Positions 51,294 through 60,633 of a stretch of 64,000 nucleotides of DNA are shown here, one piece after another. The translations under genes and the position numbers were made by a program. This DNA comes from Dyadobacter psychrotolerans. Its GTDB lineage: Bacteria > Bacteroidota > Bacteroidia > Cytophagales > Spirosomataceae. Positions within the stretch are counted from its first letter, which is position 1. Each line of letters starts with the position of its first letter. Location: contig NZ_SMFL01000015.1 of NCBI RefSeq assembly GCF_004349265.1, forward strand, positions 103,971 through 167,970, given 5' to 3'. The notes under the pieces were generated by a model. It ran no database searches. It worked only from the letters and a program-made list of their open reading frames with translations, and had not been told where the DNA came from.

Positions 51294-53447
51294 TCAAAGC
51301 AGCTTATCGGGTGTAATCGGCAATTGGCGAACCCGCTTTCCGGTTGCGTTGAAGACTGCATTGGCAATAGCTGCTGCTACGCCCACAATACCTACTTCAC
51401 CAATACCTTTAACACCCAGTTTATTGCCCGCTTTGTCTTCTTCACGAATAAAAATGGCCTCCATAGTTCCAATGTCCAGGTTTGAAGGTACATGGTAATC
51501 GGCCAGCGACCGGGTTGCAAAATTGCCCCATCGGGGATCGATTAAAGATTCTTCGGTGAGCGCCATGCCGATTCCCCAGGTATTTCCGCCAATAATCTGG
51601 GAACGCGCGGTTTTTGGATTCAGAATTTTTCCGGCGCCGGTCACTGCCAAAAATCGCTCGACTTTTACCATCCCCGTAGATATATCCACCCATACTTCTG
51701 CAAAGTTTGCATTAAAGCTGTGTGAAGAATAGTTCTCAGCGCCTTCCAGCTCTTTTGAGTCTGCCCTGGTTTGAAACTCCGATACATTTTCAGAGATCAT
51801 CAGTTTTGCTGCGGTTGGACGCACGAAAAATTGTTTGCCGGATCTTGCAATCAGTTCATCTGTAACTTTGATACAGGCATCGTTAACGACATTGGCATAA
51901 CTCGTAGCGCCGACAGAACCAACGGAACCTGCGGCAGGTGGAAAGTCAGAGTCTCCGATTTTTACATTTATTTTATTGATTGGAAGATCAAGAGCATCGG
52001 CGGCAGTTTGAGCCAGAATGGTGTAAGTTCCTGTTCCCAGATCAGCGGCAGCCAGTTCGATTGTTGCGGTAACATTGTTTCCATCGCGTTTGAGTTTGAC
52101 ATTGGCTGAACTTGGTCTTTGATGTGCCGGGTAAGTCCCGCAGGAAACGCCATAACCCACAAGGTAATTTCCCTGTTGATTCTGACCCGGTTCGGCTTTG
52201 CGCTTTTCCCAGCCGAATGCCTTTGCTCCCTCTTTCAAACATTGCACGGTTGTCCTGGACGACCACGGTTTTCCGTTTGATGGATCGCGTTCGGGTTCAT
52301 TTTTTAACCGAAACTCAATCGGGTCCATTTTAAGTTTAAACGCCAGTTCATCCATAGCCGATTCAAGTGCGAAACTTCCGGTTGACTTTCCTGGTCCCCG
52401 CGTGTAGGTGGGCAGGATCAGGTTCATCGCTACAACCCGGTAGGTTATGAGAGAATTCGGGCTGTCGTACATAATTTTTGAACAGTCACCGCAAGGTTCT
52501 ACAAACTCATCTTGCATCGCTGCATGGGTTGTAATTTCATGAGCAAGAGCTGTGAGTTTTCCATCTTTGGTCGCAGCCAGGCTCACTTTTTGCAAGTTGC
52601 GCTGCCTTAATCCAACCGAATTGAACATTTGCTGGCGGGTCAACGCAAGTTTTACCGGGCGATTTACCATTTTTGCCGCAACCGCTGCCAATACCAAATT
52701 TCCCCACTGACCGCCTTTTGAACCAAACCCGCCGCCGATGTAAGGCGAGACGATTCTTACATTTTCAGGTTTGAGATTTAATGTAGCAGCTGCTGCACTT
52801 TGCGCTCCGTTAACGATCTGGGAACTGTTGTAAAGGATCACATTTTCTCCCTGCCATTCCGCGATCGTCGCGTGGGGTTCCATTGGGTGATGATGCTCGA
52901 TCGGGGTTGAATAAATCTCTTCCACCTTCACGTCAGCAATTTCCAACGCTTTTTTAGCGTCACCTCTTTTCGCATCAGCTTTTTCCTTGTCCTTCGGCAG
53001 AACTGCGTCTTCTGCCAGTTTTTCAAAATCAAGTTTTCCCTCTTTTTTCTCATATTTAACCTGTACTAAATGCGCAGCATGCCGGGCTTGTTCAAAGGTT
53101 TCGGCCACAACAACGCCGATATGTTGCCCGTAGAAATAAATATCCGGACTTTGCAGCATCGCTCCGCCCCGAATTCCTCCTTTCGTGTTAAGCTTAGGCG
53201 CATTTTTATGTGTGATGACCGATAAAACGCCGGGTGACTTTTCAGCCAGGGAGGTATCTATATCCGTAATTTTTCCTGCTGCGATAGTGCTTTTAAAAAT
53301 GACAGCATAAGCCGGATTTTTTATAGGATGATCGGTCGAGTAATCTGCCTTTCCGGTCACTTTTAAAATCCCGTCGATACGGCTTACAGGTGTGCCGGTA
53401 ATTGTATTTTTATCTTCCATAGAATTGATGGATTTTATAGAAATCAT
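51294..53447 (-). CDS. Xanthine dehydrogenase-family molybdopterin-binding subunit
   Basis: A 717-residue large subunit that binds the molybdenum cytosine-dinucleotide-type cofactor. Marks are GTPVSRIDGILKVTGKADY at the N-terminus, IGGGFGSKGGQWG near residue 240, YTRGPGKSTGSFALESAMDEL, and KGIGEVGIVGVA near the C-terminus, which carries the catalytic glutamate. Closest in style to the PaoC/YagR periplasmic aldehyde oxidoreductase group. An ATG at 53420 (MEDKN) is an alternative start; the 53447 ATG overlaps the FAD gene stop as ATGA, so I keep it. There is no own signal peptide, so export would depend on the Tat leader of the 2Fe-2S subunit. Substrate may be aldehydes. Confidence 0.9.
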   Translation of the reverse strand: MISIKSINSMEDKNTITGTPVSRIDGILKVTGKADYSTDHPIKNPAYAVIFKSTIAAGKITDIDTSLAEKSPGVLSVITHKNAPKLNTKGGIRGGAMLQSPDIYFYGQHIGVVVAETFEQARHAAHLVQVKYEKKEGKLDFEKLAEDAVLPKDKEKADAKRGDAKKALEIADVKVEEIYSTPIEHHHPMEPHATIAEWQGENVILYNSSQIVNGAQSAAAATLNLKPENVRIVSPYIGGGFGSKGGQWGNLVLAAVAAKMVNRPVKLALTRQQMFNSVGLRQRNLQKVSLAATKDGKLTALAHEITTHAAMQDEFVEPCGDCSKIMYDSPNSLITYRVVAMNLILPTYTRGPGKSTGSFALESAMDELAFKLKMDPIEFRLKNEPERDPSNGKPWSSRTTVQCLKEGAKAFGWEKRKAEPGQNQQGNYLVGYGVSCGTYPAHQRPSSANVKLKRDGNNVTATIELAAADLGTGTYTILAQTAADALDLPINKINVKIGDSDFPPAAGSVGSVGATSYANVVNDACIKVTDELIARSGKQFFVRPTAAKLMISENVSEFQTRADSKELEGAENYSSHSFNANFAEVWVDISTGMVKVERFLAVTGAGKILNPKTARSQIIGGNTWGIGMALTEESLIDPRWGNFATRSLADYHVPSNLDIGTMEAIFIREEDKAGNKLGVKGIGEVGIVGVAAAIANAVFNATGKRVRQLPITPDKLL

Positions 53448-54451
53448 GATCTGCCGCTGTTAAATGCCATTTGTAAAGCCCTGACGATGCTGCGGTTTCC
53501 CAGTTCGACTTTGAATTTGTTATGTTCCAGTGGCCTTGCATCGGCCATTTCAGCATCGGCTGCCATTTTGAAATTTGCTTCGGTAGCCTCTTTTCCAACA
53601 AGCATTTTTTCGGCTTTTAGTGCACGCCACGGTTTGTGCGCCACTCCGCCCAGAGCAATTCGGGCCTGGACAATTTTGTTGCTATTCAGTTCCAAAGCAG
53701 CCGCAACTGAAACGAGTGCGAAAGCATAAGAAGCCCTGTCGCGTACTTTCAGATAGTAGGAATGTGCAGCAAAATTATTTTTTGGTATTTCAATAGCTGT
53801 GATAATTTCGCCCGGATTCAGATTAGTATCTTGTTCGGGTTTGTTTTCGGGTAAACGGTGAAAGTCTGAAAAAGCAATACTTCTTTCCTGGCCGCCTGCA
53901 TTCCTGACTGTCACCGCAGCGTTGAGTGCAGAAAGTGCCACGGACATGTCTGATGGATAAACCGCTACGCATTTTTCTGACCAGCCAAAAATCGCGTGCA
54001 TCCGGTTTATTCCTTCCATGGCCCCACAGCCTGATCCGGGCTGGCGTTTGTTGCATGGCATGTTTACGTCGTAAAAATAGGAGCAACGTGTCCTTTGCAG
54101 CAGGTTCCCTCCATTGGTCGCCATGTTGCGGATTTGTCCCGATGCCCCCGCAAGAATAGCCTGCGTTAAAAGCGGATAGTTTTGACGAATTATGGGATGA
54201 TTGGCTGTCTCGGTATTTCGCCCAAGTCCGCCAATTGAAATTCCGCCGCTATTAGCTCCGGCAGTAATAATCTTAATCTGCGCCAGATCGAGCCGGGTTA
54301 TATCAATCAGCTCATCCGGCTGCTCCACATCTTCCTTCATCAAATCCAGCAGGTTGGTTCCGCCTGCCAGAAATTTTGCTTTTACATTTCCTTCCAGCAA
54401 TTTGGTAGCCGAGGAAATATTTTTTGCATTGGTATATTTAAATGGTCTCAT
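53444..54451 (-). CDS. Xanthine dehydrogenase-family FAD-binding subunit
   Basis: A 335-residue middle subunit that passes electrons from the iron-sulfur subunit. Marks are FLAGGTNLLDLMKEDVEQPDELIDI near residue 28, IGGLGRNTETANHP, and GASGQIRNMATNGGNLLQRTRCSYFYD near residue 105, typical for the FAD domain. The C-terminal CO_deh_flav-like part has ARIALGGVAHKPWRALKAE. The four cysteines of the segment RTRCSYFYDVNMPCNKRQPGSGC may bind an additional iron-sulfur cluster, as in PaoB. It is coupled to the molybdenum subunit by ATGA (53444-53447), and the 2Fe-2S gene lies 80 bp upstream. Confidence 0.9.
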   Translation of the reverse strand: MRPFKYTNAKNISSATKLLEGNVKAKFLAGGTNLLDLMKEDVEQPDELIDITRLDLAQIKIITAGANSGGISIGGLGRNTETANHPIIRQNYPLLTQAILAGASGQIRNMATNGGNLLQRTRCSYFYDVNMPCNKRQPGSGCGAMEGINRMHAIFGWSEKCVAVYPSDMSVALSALNAAVTVRNAGGQERSIAFSDFHRLPENKPEQDTNLNPGEIITAIEIPKNNFAAHSYYLKVRDRASYAFALVSVAAALELNSNKIVQARIALGGVAHKPWRALKAEKMLVGKEATEANFKMAADAEMADARPLEHNKFKVELGNRSIVRALQMAFNSGRS

Positions 54452-54531
54452 GGTGATAGCTTAATCAGTGATATTGCCCTGGAAGGCGGTGCCGAAGAAT
54501 TGAGATATGCTGGTTTATATTTAGAAAGCGG

Positions 54532-55314
54532 CTAGCCAACAAAATCCCAGGTTTGCTCGACTATTTTTCCGCTATGGACTTCCTTAATTGCCGCAACAAT
54601 GTTGGGATAAGCGCCGCAGCGGCATAAGTTTCCTGACATGCGCTCGCGGATTTCTTCGTTGGAAAGCTGAACCGGAGCCGGTTTCTGACGAACATCTTTC
54701 GTTACATAACTCACGTCGCCTTTTTTTGCTTCATCCATCAAGGCCACAGCTGAGCAAATTTGTCCGGGTGTACAAAAGCCACATTGAAAACCATCATGCT
54801 TCAAAAATGCAGATTGGACCGGATGCAGCTGGTTGCCTGTTGCAATACCTTCAATCGTTTTCACTGAACGGCTCTCACAGCTGGCAGCCAGTGTCAGGCA
54901 TGATAAAACTCGCCGGCCGTCCACGATGACGGTACAAGCGCCGCATTGCCCGTGATCGCAGCCTTTTTTTGTGCCCGTAAGTTCCAGTCTTTCGCGTAAC
55001 GTGTCGAGCAAGGTCATTCTTGAATCGATGAGCAGCTTTTTGGAAACACCATTTACTTTGAAGGAAATAGCAACGCCGTTTTCAATATTTGCTGCGGTAA
55101 ATCCTTCCGGTGAAGCGGAGAGCGGCCTGGTAAGAACCTGCTCTGCAACCGCCGACTGCCAGGCCAGCATGCCTCCCCCAGCCAGAGACATCAGTTTTAA
55201 AAAATGCCTTCTGTTAACACCTGTATCCAAAATTTCTTCCAGTTCCTCAGGCATCAGGTCTTCAAATAACTTTTTTTCGTCTTCGGTTAATCTCAGTTCA
55301 TTTTCTTCCTTCAT
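54532..55314 (-). CDS. (2Fe-2S)-binding subunit with Tat leader
   Basis: A 260-residue small subunit. The first 30 residues are acidic and helical; NRRHFLKLMSLAGGGML (residues 34-50) is a twin-arginine signal. The plant-type 2Fe-2S cluster is held by Cys119, Cys124, Cys127 and Cys139 (GCDHGQCGACTVIVDG), and the second cluster by Cys178, Cys181, Cys231 and Cys233 (CGFCTPG; NLCRCGAY). It is the first gene of a three-gene molybdenum hydroxylase operon. The exported enzyme would oxidise aldehydes or heterocycles in the periplasm. No Moco-sulfurating chaperone (XdhC/PaoD-like) gene lies in the window. Confidence 0.93.
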   Translation of the reverse strand: MKEENELRLTEDEKKLFEDLMPEELEEILDTGVNRRHFLKLMSLAGGGMLAWQSAVAEQVLTRPLSASPEGFTAANIENGVAISFKVNGVSKKLLIDSRMTLLDTLRERLELTGTKKGCDHGQCGACTVIVDGRRVLSCLTLAASCESRSVKTIEGIATGNQLHPVQSAFLKHDGFQCGFCTPGQICSAVALMDEAKKGDVSYVTKDVRQKPAPVQLSNEEIRERMSGNLCRCGAYPNIVAAIKEVHSGKIVEQTWDFVG

Positions 55315-55517
55315 AGTGATTTCGGAATTGGAGTTGTCTGATTTAAAAGGATGGGAGAGGTGATAACAATAACGGAAAGCCGTAATAACCAGGGTCTTTC
55401 AGTTATGATATTTTGAAGAAGAGATGTTCAATAACTATGCCAGAAGTTATCGGGAAAGATGAATTATGAATGTAATTTTAACATAAGTACAATGTTGAAT
55501 TTCTTAGCATTCAATCA

Positions 55518-57173
55518 TCATAGCAGGGCTGCTCCGCGCTTTGTTTTTGCTTGAATTTTTTTCTTCATCCACTCCGGATATCCGCTAACATTTTCAGCGC
55601 TGTATATCCTCAGATTTTGGTCCGGACTATCTTTTAATAAGTCGTCCTGGCTGCAATTCAGTATTTTTGCTGCTGTCTGCACACCTGAGTAGGTAGCACC
55701 GGCAACGCCGTTTGCGAGTATGCTTGCTCCGCACAAATACAGATTTTCAATTTCACTTTTTGTTTTAAAAGCAAAAGCACCGATCTGCCAAAAGCTCTTT
55801 TCTGTTCCATACACACATCCGTCTGTTGAGTCGATGTAGAACATATTGGTCATCGGCGTTCCCAGTTCTTTCTGAACAATTCTACTGCCAATACCAGGAA
55901 CCACTTTTTCGATACCTTTGATCAGCTTTTCAGTCAGGAGTTCTTTAAAGCTGGCATATTCCGGTGAGTGTTTGTTTCCTTCATTTTTAAATTGGTCAAA
56001 AGATTTGTGATCGATAAACGTAATCACTTCCAGTGTGTGATGCCTGCCATCAAAACTTGTAGGGTCTTTCAAAGTGGTGCAGCTGATGAAAAGTTCAGAA
56101 AATTCTTCGTCTGAAGTTATATCGGCAGTAGGCTGTTGAGCGAAATTAAGATCTGAATCTTTTTCGGTTTTCAACCAGAAGTTGCCTGAGTCAAGCCCGG
56201 CCTGGCGCAGATCCATATCTACCGTTAAAAACAGCATCAGGGATGCCCGGGAGTATTTTGTTTCAGCCACCTGCTTACGCAATTTTGCGCTGAGATGGGA
56301 GCGGCCCACCAATTCTAAATAGGTTTTGCCGGGGTCGTTGTTAGAAATAACCCTTTTTGCGTAAATTTTCTCTCCGCTTTCAAGTTCAACTCCAATCGCC
56401 CGTTTTGTTTTACCTTCATCCAGTAAAATCCGCTTTACCTTCTGGCTTGTTCTCAGTTCGCCTCCATGCTTTTTTAGAGCATTCGTCATGGCTTTTACAA
56501 TCGCGCCGCCACCGCCCATAGGATAAAATCCGCCATTGGAATAATGATCCATCACCGCGCAGTGATAAGGAAAACTCGCTTTGCCCGGAGGCAGGCCATG
56601 ATCACCGCACTGAATATTCAGAATCTGTTTCAGCAAAGGATTTTTAATATGCCAGTCGATAACCGTTTTTAAACTAAAAAGTCCGTATTTACCCAGATGT
56701 CTGGTGCGCCAGGGAATGGTGATATTATCCCAAAAACCATTCATTTTAGGAATCAGCGCCAGTTGACTGCTTACATTACGAACTGTAGTTAAATACTTTC
56801 TGATTCCCTTTTTTTCTTCGGGGAAACGTTCTGCGAGAACCTGATATAATTCGTCAAAATCAGCCGGAATGTCAATGCGTTCTTTACCAATGATGCAGTG
56901 TTCATATCCATCCGGATTCATGGTAAAAAAAACGAGATCATTGGCAATACCCAAACCTTTGTACAACGCATTGGTCGACTGCCCTTCGGAAAGTTTGCCG
57001 ATATAATGAACGCCGGGAGAAAAACGGTGACCTCCGAGATAGAAACTATGACACCAGCCGCCAGGAACATCATGCTGTTCCAGTACAAGAACTTTTTGGC
57101 CTGCCCGCGCCAGACAGATTGCCACCGACAAACCGCCTGCTCCCGAGCCGATTATGATATTATCTAAATCCAT
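55518..57173 (-). CDS. CrtI/retinol-saturase-like FAD-dependent oxidoreductase
   Basis: A 551-residue flavoprotein. The N-terminal dinucleotide-binding motif is IIGSGAGGLSVAICLARAGQ with LVLEQHDVPGGW at residues 5-42. The middle has GLPPGKASFPYHCAVMDHY and PMGGGGAIVKAMTNALKKHGGELRTS, typical of phytoene desaturase and all-trans-retinol 13,14-reductase relatives. The C-terminal FAD-binding end has LYLCGASILANGVAGATYSGV. Substrate is unknown: carotenoid, sterol or fatty-acid-like compounds are all possible. It is monocistronic with no other carotenoid gene close by. Confidence 0.85.
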   Translation of the reverse strand: MDLDNIIIGSGAGGLSVAICLARAGQKVLVLEQHDVPGGWCHSFYLGGHRFSPGVHYIGKLSEGQSTNALYKGLGIANDLVFFTMNPDGYEHCIIGKERIDIPADFDELYQVLAERFPEEKKGIRKYLTTVRNVSSQLALIPKMNGFWDNITIPWRTRHLGKYGLFSLKTVIDWHIKNPLLKQILNIQCGDHGLPPGKASFPYHCAVMDHYSNGGFYPMGGGGAIVKAMTNALKKHGGELRTSQKVKRILLDEGKTKRAIGVELESGEKIYAKRVISNNDPGKTYLELVGRSHLSAKLRKQVAETKYSRASLMLFLTVDMDLRQAGLDSGNFWLKTEKDSDLNFAQQPTADITSDEEFSELFISCTTLKDPTSFDGRHHTLEVITFIDHKSFDQFKNEGNKHSPEYASFKELLTEKLIKGIEKVVPGIGSRIVQKELGTPMTNMFYIDSTDGCVYGTEKSFWQIGAFAFKTKSEIENLYLCGASILANGVAGATYSGVQTAAKILNCSQDDLLKDSPDQNLRIYSAENVSGYPEWMKKKIQAKTKRGAALL

Positions 57174-57576
57174 TTAAACAAAAATTTATGTCCAAAGGGT
57201 TTTGTCGTCAGGCGGCCTTTCATGGGTTCGATATTTTTAGATAAAGTCTTCTTTATAATCGTTTGCAAATATGTTAAAAATCTTGAACCACAGTGCAGTT
57301 GTTGAACAATTTACGGAATTATGAGAATTGTAGATGAAATGACTGGAAACAAGCAGGCATATAGGGAAAATATTAACTCACTTACCAAGTAAAGCGAGAC
57401 GATTTTTCGCTCTTGATAACCATGGTTGAAAGATAGGTGATACTTTATTTAAATTCTATAAAAGACTTTTGATGATTTAGCTGGTTTAATTAAGCTAATA
57501 AGTGGTTAATATCAGCTCTGAAAATTGATTGTTGTCGCTGTAATTTTAGGCCTGATAATCGCTCCATAAAAATCGT
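57174..57576. other. Divergent spacer upstream of the GH43-like gene
   Basis: A 403-bp AT-rich spacer. A short hairpin with arms AGCGA and TCGCT is near 57395-57413. A TAATTTTA element near 57541 could be a promoter -7 box for the plus-strand gene, but no matching upstream TTTG was found. No small gene is convincing. Confidence 0.45.
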
Positions 57577-58578
57577 ATGAAAAATATCTTTCTGGCTGTA
57601 TTGATTTACATTTTGTTGCCATCTGTGTCGGTTGCACAGGAAACAAGGTCTGTTGAAATTAGAAAAGGTATTCCTTTGGATTCCATCGTTTTAAGTGATC
57701 CTTTTATCCTGACAGATCCGAAAACGAAGATGTATTACATGACCGGAACCGGTGGAAGACTGTGGAAAAGTAAGGACCTCCGTGCCTGGGACGGACCGTA
57801 TACGATAGCGCAAACGGATTCAACTTCCTGGATGGGGCCAAAGCCGATGATCTGGGCTGCTGAGATTCATCAGTTTAAAAACAAATACTATTACTTTGCA
57901 ACCTTCACCAACCGGGCGGTAAAGATTGATACCGTTGGAGAAAATGTCATTGAGCGACGGGCTTCTCACATACTTGTTAGCGACAAACCCGACGGCCCTT
58001 ATCTGCCGATGAAAGATCCTATTTACCTGCCTGCTGATATGCCCACACTGGACGGTACTTTCTGGATCGATAAGGATAAAAAGCCTTATATGATTTATTG
58101 CTATGAATGGCTTCAAAACGGAAACGGTACCATGGAGAAAATCGAACTTAAACATGATTTAAGCGGATCGATAGGTAAAGGAAAACTGTTGTTTAAAGCC
58201 AGCGATTCACCCTGGAGCCGTGAGAAAGATAAAAACGGGCAGGATAAACCCAACAAAGTAACCGACGGACCATACCTGTTTAGAACAAAAACCGGCAGAC
58301 TGGGCATGATCTGGACGAGCTGGATTTACGACGTTTACACACAGGGCGTTGCATATTCACAAAGCGGTACGCTGGACGGTCCCTGGGTTCATGAAAAAGA
58401 TCCGATCACCCCGTCAAACTACGGGCATGGAATGTTGTTCACTACGCTGGATGGTAAATTATTGATGTCGGTTCACAGCCACAGAAGTGTAAAAGGTAAA
58501 TACATACGTGTTCCCAAATTGTTTGAAGCAGACGTTTCCGGTGATAAATTAAAGATCGGAAAGCTTTATGTGCCATGA
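57577..58578 (+). CDS. GH43-type glycosidase, exported
   Basis: A 333-residue protein with a signal peptide (LAVLIYILLPSVSVAQ). Five-bladed beta-propeller marks of family GH43 are present: SDPFILTDPKTKMYYMTGTG with the likely base Asp, MIWAAEIHQFKNKYYYFATF with a glutamate, and TLDGTFWIDKDKKPYMIY with the pKa-modulating Asp. Typical activities are arabinofuranosidase, xylosidase and arabinanase, and which one it is cannot be read. No carbohydrate-binding domain is fused. Its stop codon overlaps a short non-coding frame (58575). It faces a second GH43 gene, convergent, 340 bp away. Confidence 0.85.
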   Translation: MKNIFLAVLIYILLPSVSVAQETRSVEIRKGIPLDSIVLSDPFILTDPKTKMYYMTGTGGRLWKSKDLRAWDGPYTIAQTDSTSWMGPKPMIWAAEIHQFKNKYYYFATFTNRAVKIDTVGENVIERRASHILVSDKPDGPYLPMKDPIYLPADMPTLDGTFWIDKDKKPYMIYCYEWLQNGNGTMEKIELKHDLSGSIGKGKLLFKASDSPWSREKDKNGQDKPNKVTDGPYLFRTKTGRLGMIWTSWIYDVYTQGVAYSQSGTLDGPWVHEKDPITPSNYGHGMLFTTLDGKLLMSVHSHRSVKGKYIRVPKLFEADVSGDKLKIGKLYVP

Positions 58579-58918
58579 GAGGTGCATTACGTCTCGACAA
58601 AGTGAATCAGGTTCTCACGTTATTTGGAAAACAGGTTGGTGTAACGGATTTAAATTCTTTGTCTGATGGCTAGAAAACTTGCCCTTACCCTTAATGGAAA
58701 AAAGGAAGTTATCAGAAGCCGATTTTGATGTTTTTGCAAAGGGTTTCAAACTACCGGAAAGGGCCGTTTTAATATTTACAGGAAGTTTACCAGCAACAGA
58801 GAAAAAGTTTTGGAACTATTCATTCCTCATTTCTACCGATTGAGCTTAAAACCAGATACCTGGAAATTTGGGATCATAAAATTAAAATTCTGGACACCTG
58901 CTGTTAACTGCCGACTTT
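58579..58918. other. Spacer with fragmentary open frames between two GH43 genes
   Basis: A 340-bp region between convergent genes. It has three short plus-strand frames in different registers (58575-58673, 58667-58729 and 58694-58843, the last with LSEADFDVFAKGFKLPE) that each look mildly protein-like. No intact gene, hairpin or RNA was seen. It may be a decayed gene, but chance is also likely. Confidence 0.35.
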
Positions 58919-60490
58919 CTACAAGTCATACTTCATTTGAACAGCCCTGATCTCACTGGTTCCCGGCTTGTCTCCCGACACATTGATCCCAATTCTCGGT
59001 GCCCGGTCCCAGCGGGGAAGCCAGGATGCTTCTACTTTCACAGAATTTGTCAGCGAGTCGATCTTTTGTCCTTTCACATCCCAGCTAAATTCATAAAACC
59101 GGCCATAACGGCTGCGTACCTTTAAGTTAATATTTTTGTAATTTTCCGGAATTTCCTGTGTTTTAACTACTTCATAAACACCGTCTTTTACCTGCCACAG
59201 ATCGATGTTGTTTTTTCGGATACCGTAACCAACGGCGTTGTTGGCGTCACCATAAACGATGATGCTTTGCTTCTGCTCATTTTTGGCGATTACTTCTGCG
59301 GTAAAAGTATAACTGCCTTTTTTGATAGTCAAACCAAGAAAGTTTCCGGTGCTGATGTTATTGTTATTTTCAATCTGAAGTGATCCGTTTTTTACCACGA
59401 ACACAGGTTTTGGGAAACTTACATCATAGACCCAGGGTGCCTGAATTGTATCCAGATCGTAGTTGATGAGTAGGCTGGGATTGATAAACATACCAGGGCC
59501 TTTCGGAGATTCGGCCTGGGCTGGCGTCGTTTTACCATAACGAAATGCTGGCCATTTCGAGCTCTCGTCCCATATCAGTTCACTTAATACACCCTGTCTG
59601 CCGGTAAAGGTAAAATCAACTCCGTTATAGGCATGATGTAGATAAAAATAACGGTTATCAGGCGTTACCACGACGGTTCCGTGGCCGGGACATTTCCAGG
59701 TCTGATCGCCGAAAAGTACCGGATTTTCTGCATATTTCGTCCAGGGTCCCTGGAGCTTTTCCGCCCTTGCAAAGCCCACCTGATAGTCGCACTGGTCACC
59801 GCAGCAGGCATTCCCCGAGTAGAGCATATACCAGTAACTTCCTCTTTTAAATATAGCCTGACCTTCTGCTCCTCCCGATTCCCAACCGGTAGCCTCTGCT
59901 TTAATCAGGCTGAATTCCTTGCCAATTACCTTCAAACCATCCTGTGAAAGTTCGGCACCGAGAATTTCAATTCCTTTGTCTTTGTCCAGACCGTATGCTT
60001 TCCAGGTGATGAATAATTTTCCGTTGTCTTCTGCTACGTAGGCGTCAATAGCTTCTTTTGTCCATTCAATGATGATCCCGTGATCTTTAAAACCTTTTTT
60101 CAGGTCTTTTGTGCTGGCCACGCCAATAAAAGACTGTTTGTCAGATTTGCGGCGTGCGGTGTAATAAACATAAAAAGTACCATTGCGGAAAAACAATTCC
60201 GGCGCCCAGAAACTACCCATCGTCCATTCCGGGAACGCAGCAAAAACAGGCCCGACATACTCCCAGTCAACCAGGTTTTTCGAACTGTAAATAGGGTAGG
60301 CAGGGCCCCATTCTGAAGATGTTCCTGCTGCATAATAGGTATCACCTACACGGATGACAGATGGATCCGCAAAATCACCGGCAATGACCGGATTTCTATA
60401 GGTTATAACCGGGCCGGGATTTAGTTTTTGTGCAAAACCATTACCGGTCAAAACCAGTGTCAGCGAAAACAGAGCAAGCAGGAATTTCAT
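58919..60490 (-). CDS. GH43 glycosidase with C-terminal beta-sandwich, exported
   Basis: A 523-residue protein with a signal peptide (LLALFSLTLVLTGNGFAQ). The GH43 propeller covers residues 28-325: AGDFADPSVIRVGDTYYAAGT holds the base Asp, SFWAPELFFRNGTFYVYYTARR the second acid, and ESGGAEGQAIFKRGSYWYMLYSG the general acid Glu. CPGHGTVV gives the conserved metal-coordinating His. The last 160 residues form a second beta domain (YTFTAEVIAKNEQKQS, VGYGIRKNNIDLWQV) like the C-terminal sandwich of xylosidases and arabinanases. Extra cysteines (NACCGDQCDY) may form disulfides. Likely substrate is arabinan or xylan side chains. Monocistronic. Confidence 0.88.
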   Translation of the reverse strand: MKFLLALFSLTLVLTGNGFAQKLNPGPVITYRNPVIAGDFADPSVIRVGDTYYAAGTSSEWGPAYPIYSSKNLVDWEYVGPVFAAFPEWTMGSFWAPELFFRNGTFYVYYTARRKSDKQSFIGVASTKDLKKGFKDHGIIIEWTKEAIDAYVAEDNGKLFITWKAYGLDKDKGIEILGAELSQDGLKVIGKEFSLIKAEATGWESGGAEGQAIFKRGSYWYMLYSGNACCGDQCDYQVGFARAEKLQGPWTKYAENPVLFGDQTWKCPGHGTVVVTPDNRYFYLHHAYNGVDFTFTGRQGVLSELIWDESSKWPAFRYGKTTPAQAESPKGPGMFINPSLLINYDLDTIQAPWVYDVSFPKPVFVVKNGSLQIENNNNISTGNFLGLTIKKGSYTFTAEVIAKNEQKQSIIVYGDANNAVGYGIRKNNIDLWQVKDGVYEVVKTQEIPENYKNINLKVRSRYGRFYEFSWDVKGQKIDSLTNSVKVEASWLPRWDRAPRIGINVSGDKPGTSEIRAVQMKYDL

Positions 60491-60571
60491 TACTTAAGTA
60501 TTATTTGGAGAAACAAGAAAAGGATTTATTTTGGGAATAGGAATTGTGTACAGGTTTTGATAAAAATTGTT

Positions 60572-60603
60572 GAAAATTTTCGTTTTGTGTTACGAAAAAT
60601 TTC
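60572..60603 (+). promoter_or_regulatory. Candidate operator for the Xre-RES module
   Basis: Imperfect palindrome GAAAATTTTCGT (60572-60583), 8-base spacer TTTGTGTT, ACGAAAAATTTC (60592-60603); 11 of 12 positions pair. It lies about 30 bp before the antitoxin start. The spacer carries TTTG (60584-60587), which could be a -33 box. This is the layout expected for an autoregulating Xre antitoxin. Confidence 0.65.
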
Positions 60604-60613
60604 GGTATATTTA
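60584..60613 (+). promoter_or_regulatory. Bacteroidota-type promoter of the Xre-RES operon
   Basis: TTTG at 60584-60587, then 18 bases, then TATATTTA at 60606-60613. This matches TTTG-N17-23-TAnnTTTG except for the last base. The -33 box sits in the centre of the operator palindrome, so antitoxin binding would block transcription. Confidence 0.6.
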
Positions 60614-60633
60614 TCAGGTTAAAACTTTGAGTT

